DNA of 64,000 nucleotides from Halichoerus grypus (lineage: Eukaryota; Chordata; Mammalia; Carnivora; Phocidae), in NCBI RefSeq assembly GCF_964656455.1, contig NC_135717.1, forward strand, positions 7,841,033-7,905,032. Reading direction: 5' to 3'. The notes below the pieces were generated by a model that had not been told where the DNA came from, ran no database searches, and saw only the letters and a program-made list of their open reading frames with translations. Below, in pieces: positions 55,601-64,000 of this stretch (position 1 is the first letter of the stretch; every line of letters begins with the position of its first letter). The translations under genes and the position numbers were made by a program.

Positions 55601-56925
55601 GTGGGAGTTGGCATGTTTGAGGAGGAATGCATAAAAATCACCACCAAGGGTCTCCCTATCCGCTGGCCGACAGACATGCCCAGGACTTGGGTACCAGGGA
55701 CCCAGAACCCCATAGAAAGGTGGCCCGGTGAGCATGGAGCCGGGCCTCGTGGACTGGTGGTATATTCCCCAGGACATACAGAGGCCCGAAGAGCCTGGCC
55801 TCATGCAGAAACCCCTGATCTGGGGAGGAAGGGGGTCTTTTGACAGCAAACCCTATGATCACAGACATGCAGGGAGCTCCTTTTGGGTGTTTGGTCCCTC
55901 TCTGAGCCACAGTTGTCTTTAATATCCCTGGCGTAAGCCAACCATCTGCAGACATGGGTCCAACAGTCTGAGCTCCAGACCTCCGGGGTGGGGCCCTCAG
56001 CTTCCTTAGAATCGGCTTCTGACTGTAGGAGTTGGGCCTCATATTTGGAGGTGTTTTATTTTTATTCTTATTAAAAATAAAATTGTCCCGCTAATCTAAA
56101 CGAGGCTGTTAAATATTGCTTAGGAATCTGCCAACTGAAATAAACCTGCAGGATTAGGGAGGAAATGGGGTGGTGGCCACAAGGGTTGTTGGCCTGGCGA
56201 CCCACACCCAGCCCCCTGCCCGGCCCTGTTCCAGCTCCCCTTGCCGCCTGGGTCTGTGTCTGGAGGGGCTCCCTGCCTCTGCAGGGGTGGGGTGGGGTGG
56301 GACGGGGCTGGGAGGGACTGCAAGCTCAGAGGTGACGCCCCCCTAGAGGTGGCCCATCTCAAGTCCACAATCTTCCACCCTTTTTTCTCAACTCACAGAC
56401 ACCTCCTCCAGGATGCCTACCCTTCCTTGGTCTGTCCAGATGGAAGCCAGGCTCTCTGTAGGGGTTGCCGCTCTTGTTGACCCTTGTCACTCTCTGTCTG
56501 CCCAGGCCCAGATCTCCAGCTCAGCCACGTGCTCTGTTTTGTCAAAAGGGTCACTGGGCTCATCCCTACAGTGCTCACTACAGAGTCTTGTCGCAGTGGT
56601 GCTCAGACTCTTGGTGGTGTGCGTGTGTGCATGAGTGTGTGCACATGGGCTCAGGTGCGTACCTGAGCTTTGTGAGCAACCATGGGCTGTGTATGTACGT
56701 GAGTCGTGTGTGTGTGTACACGGGGTGTGTGTGCATGGGTTCTGAGTACACACACAGGCCATGTGCGTGTGCACGGGCTGTCTGTTGCATGAGGTGTGTG
56801 TGTGCACAGAGACCCTGTGTGTGTGCACAGTGTGGGTTAGGGTTAGGTGCATGGTTCTGTCTAGTTCAAAGCGGCTCTCTAGAAAAATACACACGGGATA
56901 CATCATATATATACCCTGCCAAATC
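55601..56925. other. Unique intron with a GT-rich tract
   Basis: Bases 56035-56150 are AT-rich with the near-palindrome tttttattcttattaaaaa. Bases 56615-56860 are a GT-rich imperfect repeat with two TTAGGG units at 56834-56847. No gene signal was found. Confidence 0.5.
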
Positions 56926-56929
56926 CTTA

Positions 56930-57010
56930 GACGTCATTTGGCCCAATCCCCCTCTTTGTTCAAATGGGGAAACTGAGGTGCAGAGAGAGGATTGGGCATT
57001 CCATACCAGC
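56930..57010 (-). mobile_element. MIR fragment, minus strand
   Basis: The phrase caaatggggaaactgaggtg with cagagagagg is the antisense MIR core. Confidence 0.5.
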
Positions 57011-58284
57011 TGGCTTCTGACTCAGAAACTCCTGCAAAGCTGAAGGCTGGGGGCTGCCAGGGAGGGGACAGGGCTTGGGCAGGAGTTGGGCTGGAGCTCT
57101 GCCATCCCCCGGGGACCCATGAACAGGGCCTTGCAGCTGCAACCTGGGAGGGCCGCTTGATTGGGAACCCCTTTTTCAGGCTCACTGTGGGTGGGCGGCT
57201 CAGCCCACGAGTTCTTGGCGAACCAGCCCTCCCCTTGACGTGCCCCCCAGGTGGCTGTCCACCCTCCTCTTGGGTACTTCTAGGGATGGGCACTCCCTCC
57301 CTCCGGGGGCAGTTGTCCCCAGAAGGGCCCCAGGACAGACATGCCTCTTCCTTCCCCTCCTCCCGCCCCAAGGTGAATTGCCCCAGTGCCTTCTGTGGCT
57401 CCCCAGGGCCCTGCCTGCCTCCCCCCACCCCCAGAACTGCCTTAGTTTGCCCACCCCACTGGAGGACAAGGCCGGGGCCAGGCGGGCCCTCCCATTATAC
57501 AGCTTTCTCATTATTTCTTCTCGCATCCGTGATGGGACTTCATCCTGGGGCCCTAGAACTGGATCTGTGGGGCTCCCCCACTTGGAGTAGCAAAGGCGCT
57601 AATGAAACAAAGAACCCCAAGAAGGGAGCCTCAAAGCCAGCAATGACGACTCTTGTCCTTCAGCCCGAAATCAGGGGCTCCAGTCAGGGCTGAGAGCAGT
57701 TGAGGTGGCCCCTGTTCAAGGAGCTGGGCTGGGGAAGGGGGTGCAGCGTGTCTCCTCCTGAGAGAGGCGGGTGCTACAGCCCTCTCTCAACAAAGCCTCT
57801 CTCGACATTGTTGGGACCACAGTGGCTCTTCCACTTCCTGCCTCACTGTTGTGTGCCATTTACGGGGCTTTGCGGGAAGGGGACCGTGCTCAAGGGGCCA
57901 GCTAACCCCTCCTGTCCGCCGCCAGCCAAGGCAGTGGGGAGCCATGGCCACTCTCTGTCTCCTGTGGACCCCTGGGCTCGCTGTCCTGTGTAAGCCAGCG
58001 CCCCCTCTTTGCCACAAGCTGACCCTTCCTCACACTCTGGGATTTAGGGATCAAAGCCCTGCCCCCTCCCCATCAATGCTCTTCCTGACTCGGGGGGTTT
58101 CTGCCGCATTCGGTCTGTCGGGGTGATGCCCTTTCCGCTGCTGAGAAGGGACATGGGTGCTGGGGTCTGTGATTCACCAGACACCTCTCCTCGGCTGCTT
58201 CTCTGGTCCTTCTCCAGGGCTCCGAGGGGCTGGCAGCACACAGAGGGTTGTATGATTTTTTTTTTTTTTTTACTTGGTTCATGA
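57011..58284. other. Unique GC-rich intron
   Basis: A 233-codon plus-strand frame (56992-57693) lacks any domain and starts inside a MIR, so it is not called a gene. Nothing else was recognised. Confidence 0.4.
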
Positions 58285-58385
58285 CACCCGTGAGGTCCCC
58301 AAGCCCCGAGGAATTCAGTGACTTGCCCACAGTCCCCTGCCACCAAGCGCCGGAGCCCAGGTCCTCATTATCCAGATTCTCGGGC
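58285..58385 (-). mobile_element. MIR fragment, minus strand
   Basis: It reads attcagtgacttgcccacag then caccaagcgccggagccc, preceded by a T run at 58257-58271. Confidence 0.6.
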
Positions 58386-58925
58386 TCCAGCTGGGGCTTG
58401 GACCGCTGTCGTCCCTGCCTGCAGCGTGTGAATACCGTGTGTGTACGTGTGTGCGCGCCCGTGCACGCATGAACACTTGTGCACAGCGTGTGCGTGATGG
58501 TCCTTCCACTGCCGTTCAGGAATGGCCCGGAGTCTGCAAGGACGTTGGGGGACCACAACCTGCAAGTCACTTCTCATGGTCTATGTCCCACCCTGGAGCC
58601 TTTCTGACATTTCTGGCAAGTGGCACTCCCTTGGATGGTTCTGGTAAGCTGGGCCAGGGTGTCCTGCAGAACAAAAGGTCAGGATCTGTGTCTGGGGCTC
58701 CTCCCAGGTCCGAGCCTCTCAGGCCGGGTGTGGGGGGTGAGGCCGACAGGTCCGGGCACCGCAGGCTGGGGGGTCTTGGTCCTTGGGGAATCTTCCGGAG
58801 TCTCTATGGTTTTGTCATCTCTTAAAAAAGCAAACGCATCCTTTGGCCTCCCTTCTGAAAGGTGTCCTTCGTGAGGCGGCTGCTGGTCCCCCAGCACTCT
58901 GGTGGAGCTCCGTGGGGCCCCGGCC
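58386..58925. other. Unique intronic sequence
   Basis: A short GT-rich patch lies near 58435-58495. No gene or repeat family was recognised. Confidence 0.4.
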
Positions 58926-58929
58926 CCTC

Positions 58930-59110
58930 ACTGTGACGCTGTGTCCAGCACTGTGCCTGGTGGCAGGGGAGCTCGATCCCCCCCCCCGCCCCCCGCAGCC
59001 CCAGGAAGTGGGCCCTGTGATCTCATTCCCAGTTTGCATGCGAGGAAGGGCAGGCCGGGAGAAAGTAAGTGACCTGCCAGGCAGGCGACTTTGGGCAAAG
59101 TCACATGATC
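58930..59110 (-). mobile_element. MIR, minus strand
   Basis: It reads gtgtccagcactgtgcctgg, gtgatctcattcccagtttg and gaaagtaagtgacctgccag. A C-run expansion sits at 58979-58995. Confidence 0.65.
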
Positions 59111-61470
59111 ATAGAACAGGAGAGGCCGCAAGGAGGGAATGAGAACATCCGTGAGAACCTGCTCGAGAAACAGCGTTCCCTCCTCTGGATGTCTCTGTTA
59201 GGGGGCCGGTCAGCAGAATGGGGTCTTGCCCGCACCAGCCCGCCGAAGATAGCCAGGCCTGGGCCCCAGGCCCCGCAGGTGGAGGCTGCAGAGCAGGGGT
59301 GTTGAGCCAAGGGCATGGATTCAGGGGAGACTTGGCCATGCTCTGCAGACATCTAAAGTGCTGTCGCGGGTGGGGAAGGAGCCAGGGTCTCTGGGGGAGG
59401 ACTAGTGAGCGCACTTGGCACCAAAGGATGAAGAAGTAGAGGTGCCCCCGAGGCAATTTCCAGAGAGGCAGCGGACCTTGGACCTTTCATTGGTGGGGGA
59501 TGTTGAGGCAGAGTCGGACAGCACCCTGGGATGGCCCCACGACATTTAAAGCATGCTCTTGACTCCACCTAATTGCAAAGACCCCACAAGATCCAGTCAG
59601 GCCTTGGGCCATCCCGCCGGCCCTGCCCCACTGTCCCCACCCAGAGAAAGCAGAGAACGTCGGAGTTGGGAGTCTTCTGACATCCGGGCCAAAGGCTTTC
59701 TCCTCTAGATGGGGAAACTGAGGCTCGGCAGCCCAGGGCTGGAACCGGCACATGCTGAAGGTGACACAGGCTAGACCCTCGGTCTCCTGCTCGCCTCCCC
59801 CGCCTTGTTCCACTTCCGAAAACCCTGGGACAGGAGAAGCCATACCCTAGGCCGCCTCCCCACCCTCCACCTCCCTCACTCCTCGAATTCTCCAGCCCTG
59901 CCCCTCCCCCGCCTCTCTGCCTTGGTTCTGTAGAGGGAATGGACACAGGGTCAAAGCAGACCCACTCAGAGCCTTTCGGACAAGTGTTTGAAGTCACCGA
60001 TTGCGTGATCCTCAGAGACCTGCCTTTGACTTCCTTCCTGCGGGACTCGACGGTTGCGGGCCCGGCCACCTCCTGGAGTCCCGTCCCGACTGTGACAGGC
60101 ATATTGCAAGCATGTGTTTGCTGTCTGCAGGGCTGCTCGCAATAAACCAAGGCTGCAAACCACATTAAAATGAGCCAGAGAAGAGGGAATCACTTTGTAA
60201 CATGCTTTATTTTATTTTTGACTTGGAAAGAAGCACATCTTGGCTGCTAATCAAAGAGTTGGTGGGGGCCTCTTAGCAGAAACCAAACGGGTCCTGGGCC
60301 AGACGCGCCCGCCGGGCCTCCTCGGACAGCAGCTCCGGCCGGAGGAGGGGCCCCCAGGCCATGGGTGGGCCGCTTGGCTGGTCCAGGAGCTGGAGATGGG
60401 TCCTTGGTGCCAGCCCCATGTCGACTGTCTCCAGGCTGTGGGATCCCGTATCTCTTTCTTCCTTGTGCCCAGCTGCAGTGTTCCCGGGGTGTCAGGACTC
60501 CGTTTGTTCCCAGAACCAAGAACTCCTTTTCATTAGTCAGCGAGCTCTTGTAGCGCCCAGGGACAGTATATTTAAGGATCATTTTCGCACGAGAGGGGGC
60601 CGGTGACTCAGAGTCCCACGGTGGTGGGATGGAAGGGCTTCCTGGCTTCACCCGATTTGCTCCAAGACCACAGGAAGATCTCACGCCCTCCCGGGTTTCT
60701 CGCAATAGCTCTGCAGGATGGCCTGGATCATTATAGGACTGTTATAGGGTTCCCAGTGAGCATGCTGGCATCCCGGATTGATGGGTCACGCGCCGAGATT
60801 CATCCCTGTATGACCAGCCACCCTCTGGCCGGTCCCTCTTAGATCCCCGCGCTCCCCTCACCCCCTGCAAATCCACGCCAACTCATCACCACCCTCTAGA
60901 ACCTCTGCTGACTCTCCTTGCTCAGTGATGGGCCACACTCTATCAGCTGATGAAGCCAGAAACCTCAAAGTCCCAGCGCTCTCCTCTCCCCTGCCACCCC
61001 AGTTCTGGGGATCCCCAAGTCCTGTGGGTACTTCTGTCTCCCCAGCCCTCGAACCCATCCCCTCCTCTCTGGCCCATGCCCATTTCTTAGTTTAGACCTC
61101 ACTCGCCAATCACCTGGACCACCCCAGCCGCCTCCCGTCCAAAATGGAAACTAAACATTCCCTTCCCCCTTTCAGACCTTTCTGGATATAAGCCAAACGA
61201 CATCCCACTAGTGTGTGTTCTGTGTCTTTGTGCGGATTAGGAAGAGGTGCCCCTTCCTCAAGGCTCTTGACTGCCATCTGCTGGAAAACGGGTGTAATAA
61301 ACCTACCAATCTATGATGCCTGGGCAGTGATGGCGCCCCCTAGGGTTGTGCGTGTACAGTGTCCTGAGTCCAAACATCTCGTGGCATGAGAAATCCTGAG
61401 AGCCCTCATGTTTTCCATCCTTTATCCCCACCCAGATCTTACCCTCCAATGATACCGAGCTATTTGGGGC
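59111..61470. other. Unique intron
   Basis: A MIR scrap lies at 59690-59770 (agatggggaaactgaggctc). Bases 60085-60245 are AT-richer with FOX-like and RUNX-like words (aataaaccaaggctgcaaac) and may be a conserved element. A small CpG-dense patch lies at 60295-60350. No exon was found. Confidence 0.45.
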
Positions 61471-61474
61471 ATGG

Positions 61475-61640
61475 CGGTTAAGAATGTGGACTTGGTGAGA
61501 TGCATCCAATCAGTTTCCTCATCTGTAAAATGGGCATAATACTAAGACCCTCACTGGGTTGTTGTGAGGATTTAATGAGTTAATACTTGTAATATGTTTA
61601 AAATAGGGCTCGACACACAGACATACTATATTAGTATTTT
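61475..61640 (+). mobile_element. MIR, plus strand
   Basis: It reads ggcggttaagaatgtggact, gtttcctcatctgtaaaatg and gggttgttgtgaggatttaa. Confidence 0.82.
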
Positions 61641-62089
61641 TCTTTTATTATTCTTCTTTCTCACTTCTGTCCTTTGGCATGCATTCTCCCTGCTGAGAAA
61701 TGTCTCTCTCCCACCCCGTTCTGCCTCTTTGATTGGTCAACATCTCATCATACCTCCAGGCTCCCCAGTCCCTGGGTGACCCTCCGACACGGCTCTAACA
61801 AAAGCTGTCCTAGTCCCTTAGATGTCCCTGGGCTCCCTGCCAGCAGGAATGAGGTTGGATTTGGGTCTGAATCTTCAGGCCCCTGAACTTCCCAAAGCTT
61901 GTCCTGAAATTCACCTTGACTCATTTTGAGCATTTTGCTATTTAATACTGATTTTAAGCCAAGTAGCCTTTAAAGGGGATCTCAGTTCAAAATGGTAAAA
62001 TAAATTAAATGTCCCTTAGTAAATGCCATTTATTTGGTAGGTTAGCCCTTTTACAAAAGGAGCTAAAGGGGGGAAAGTGAATATTAACA
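61641..62089. other. Unique intron
   Basis: Bases 61920-62060 are AT-rich and non-repetitive (tttaatactgattttaagcc). Nothing else was recognised. Confidence 0.4.
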
Positions 62090-62270
62090 ACTAGCATGAA
62101 TTGACCACTATGGTGAGCTCCTCATGGGGCTCCTCTGTTAAACACTCACAGGAACATCAACTTTATTCACATTCCCATTTTAGAAAAGAGGACACTGAGG
62201 ACACAGGGTTAAGAAACTTGCTCACGGCCCATAGCCCTGTATGGGGTGGATCCAGGATTCCAGCTTGGCT
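62090..62270 (-). mobile_element. MIR, minus strand
   Basis: It reads cattcccattttagaaaaga, cacagggttaagaaacttg and ctcacggcccatagccctg. Confidence 0.7.
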
Positions 62271-62356
62271 TGACTGATTGTAAGAAAAGGTGGGGAAGCA
62301 TGCTGGTCTGAGGGCAGCTGACTCCTGCCCTGAAGTCCTAGGACTGGGAATGTGAT

Positions 62357-62383
62357 GGGGGGGTGGGGGAGGGTTGGGGCGGG
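62357..62383 (+). other. G-quadruplex-prone sequence
   Basis: Five G runs of three or more with one- or two-base loops occupy 27 bases. Confidence 0.7.
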
Positions 62384-62534
62384 ACAAGACCTGAAGTCCC
62401 AGAGCCACAAAGCAGGTGCAGTGGGAAAGGTGGTTCTCAGGGCTTTGCCCTCTGAGTCTTTGCTTGGTGTGACAGCCATTCCCTGGGAGCCATGGGATTG
62501 TACCCTGGGAGGAAAGAAGTGGAATGGGCATCGG

Positions 62535-62690
62535 TCATCACACCAGCCCGAGGATCAGAGGCCTGCGTTCAAGTCCCAGCTCTGTAGCCCGCTGTGTGGC
62601 CCTGGGGGAGTCGCTAACTTCTCTGAGCCTCAACTTCATCGCGCTAATATCCCATCTGCTTCAGCTAGTGAGAAAAGTTGTACATCCGCC
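62535..62690 (+). mobile_element. MIR, plus strand
   Basis: It reads gcgttcaagtcccagctctg, cgctgtgtggccctggggga and ctaacttctctgagcctcaa. Confidence 0.75.
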
Positions 62691-62750
62691 CCACAGAGAA
62701 GCAGCTGGGGGGCAGGAATTCCCTAGTGAGGTTGGCAGTTACTATTTTTG

Positions 62751-62971
62751 AAAGGAGATGGGGGCGCCTGGGTGGCTCAGTCGGTTAAGCGTCTGACTCT
62801 TGAATTCGGCTCAGGTCATGATCTCAGGGTCGTGAGATCAAGCCCCGCATCGAGCTCTGTGCTCAGTGCGGAGTCTGCTTCTCCCTCTGCTCCTCCCCCG
62901 ACTCATGCTCTCTCTCTCAAATAAATAAATAAATAAATAAAATCTTGAAAAAAGAAGAAGAAAGGGGATGG
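62751..62971 (+). mobile_element. CAN SINE, plus strand, 11-bp duplication
   Basis: The body is 62762-62960 and has the most canonical head in the window (gggcgcctgggtggctcagt). It ends with (aaat)n. Flanks aaaggagatgg and aaaggggatgg differ by one base. Confidence 0.95.
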
Positions 62972-64000
62972 AAGCCTGGGACTGAGGGATTTACATATCA
63001 AACTGGAAGTGGCCCCATTTCAGACCAAGATGCTTGGGCTGTTTCCACCCTTTGGCTCTTGAGGTAAACCGAGAGCATGTGGGTACACCTTGTTGTCTGA
63101 GTACTTGTTTTCAACTCTTTTTTTTTTTTTGAACTCTAGTCCCTGAGTGGGACTGCATAGGAGTCTCAGAGGCTCCATGTTCTGAGTTGTAATTGCCATG
63201 AGTGGGCCAGCTCTGAGTTGGCTTTTCCAGTTGGGGATCGTCTCTTCCTCACCCCCACTTCCTGCCGATCCTTCTTTGGCTTCTGCAGGGGCGCATTTCC
63301 CTTTCTCTTTGGCTTAGCTACGGAAAACCTTGAGGGTCGACACAGTGTCCTGCAGCTCATTCTCCCCCCACAGCCCTTATGTGGGAGTTGGACTTAGAAC
63401 CTGCATTTCTAAGGGGGGATGCTAGTCTTCCCGTACACCTTCTTGTGCAACTCGAAAAGAATTTGCCCAATAAGTTGGAAATGAAGTCCCCAAATTGGGC
63501 CCAAGTCTCTGCTGTGTTGCCAGGATTACATTTCTGTTGGGCGGGGGGGTGGGGGGGTGGGGTGTGTGTGCACTAGGATTACTGCAGTCCTAAAGATGCC
63601 AGAATATTCAAGCCCTAAGATGCCCACAATGCTTGATGGTAACCTGTCCTTTTCCTTTCTTATCAAGGAAGAAAACTCACCTCTGTAGAGAGCACCTGCT
63701 AACTCTGGGTCTGGCTTAGTGTGGGTGTAGTGGGGTTCCTGCGACCTTGCTCCGGTAATTCTTACCATAGCCAGGTGAGGGCAGGAGAATGGCCCACAGG
63801 ACCGGTAAGGGCCCAGTCTTGCCCAAGCTCACCCCGGGAGGCCCTGGGACAGTTTCCTTAAGGGCTGATGTGGATCTCCGCTGGGAAAGGTTGGGGACCT
63901 CACCACCTCCACACTCACCCCCTTTTGGGGAGGCCCCCGAAGGAACGTCTCACATCTTTGCCAACACCGCAAGTTCAATTTTCTCCAGCAGCTGGTGGTT
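62972..64000. other. Unique intron to the window end
   Basis: A G-rich tract with quadruplex potential lies at 63539-63562, passing into (GT)n. No exon, repeat or RNA gene was recognised. Confidence 0.45.

Larger units (their letters stand above)
21932..64000 (+). other. COL26A1: COL26A1 intron downstream of the EMI exons (5' part)
   Basis: At least 42 kb of intron follow the second EMI exon. I looked for the next exon, which in this gene should encode a short cysteine-containing coiled-coil segment, and for Gly-X-Y collagen repeats, and found neither in open frames with splice sites. The intron interrupts a codon after its first base. Its content is listed element by element below. Confidence 0.8.

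Noticed and set aside
56834..56847. Interstitial telomere
   Set aside because: Only two TTAGGG units inside a GT-rich repeat.
56992..57693. 233-codon plus-strand frame
   Set aside because: It starts in a MIR fragment, has no recognisable domain and no splice or promoter context.
21932..64000. Search for the next COL26A1 exon and Gly-X-Y repeats
   Set aside because: No frame with the expected cysteine-containing coiled-coil segment or collagen triplets between good splice sites was found, so the exon is probably beyond the window.
1..64000. CRISPR array, operon, phage or toxin-antitoxin system
   Set aside because: The SINE, LINE and intron structure is that of a mammalian nuclear genome, and no prokaryotic gene or repeat-spacer pattern is present.

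Overview
The window is nuclear DNA of a carnivoran mammal. The marker is the tRNA-Lys-derived CAN SINE: about seventeen copies, most with a head close to gcgcctgggtggctcag and many still flanked by target-site duplications. The copies look neither like the dog SINEC_Cf subfamily nor like the usual cat form, so an arctoid (bear, seal or mustelid relative) is my inference, not a proof. There are no prokaryotic genes, CRISPR arrays or operons.

One host gene is visible, on the + strand: two internal exons of COL26A1 (collagen alpha-1(XXVI), formerly EMID2). Exon 3665-3787 and exon 21828-21931 together encode the cysteine-rich EMI domain of this secreted matrix protein, with all seven cysteines that I count as typical of the domain. 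Everything else lies within three introns: 1-3664, 3788-21827 and 21932-64000. I found neither the upstream signal-peptide exon nor the downstream exons for the coiled-coil and Gly-X-Y parts. The second exon has two AG acceptors six bases apart that would give proteins differing by two residues.

The introns are a layered record of mobile elements. Bases 1-3300 hold L1-like and L2 sequence. Bases 6.2-9.7 kb are an L2 split by an antisense L1 that is itself split by a CAN SINE. Bases 14.6-21.6 kb hold L1, LTR, MIR, L2 and a MaLR-type LTR. Bases 23.2-30.0 kb are a LINE block of nested antisense L1 pieces with three SINEs. Bases 37.8-39.2 kb hold an LTR plus probable ERV internal remnant on the minus strand. 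Bases 40.4-46.9 kb hold five SINE copies or pieces, a HAL1/L1-like stretch and MIRs. From 47 to 64 kb the DNA is mostly GC-rich and unique, with scattered MIR and L2.

The observations most worth following are a 55-bp nearly perfect inverted repeat (4562-4616 and 5132-5186), the tandem splice acceptor, a pure poly(A) insertion with its own target-site duplication (24835-24893), and two non-repetitive stretches with many potential transcription-factor sites (19390-19720 and 45660-45965). I see no evidence for an undescribed multi-gene system. Repeat boundaries are by eye and should be taken as plus or minus 10-30 bases unless a duplication is stated.
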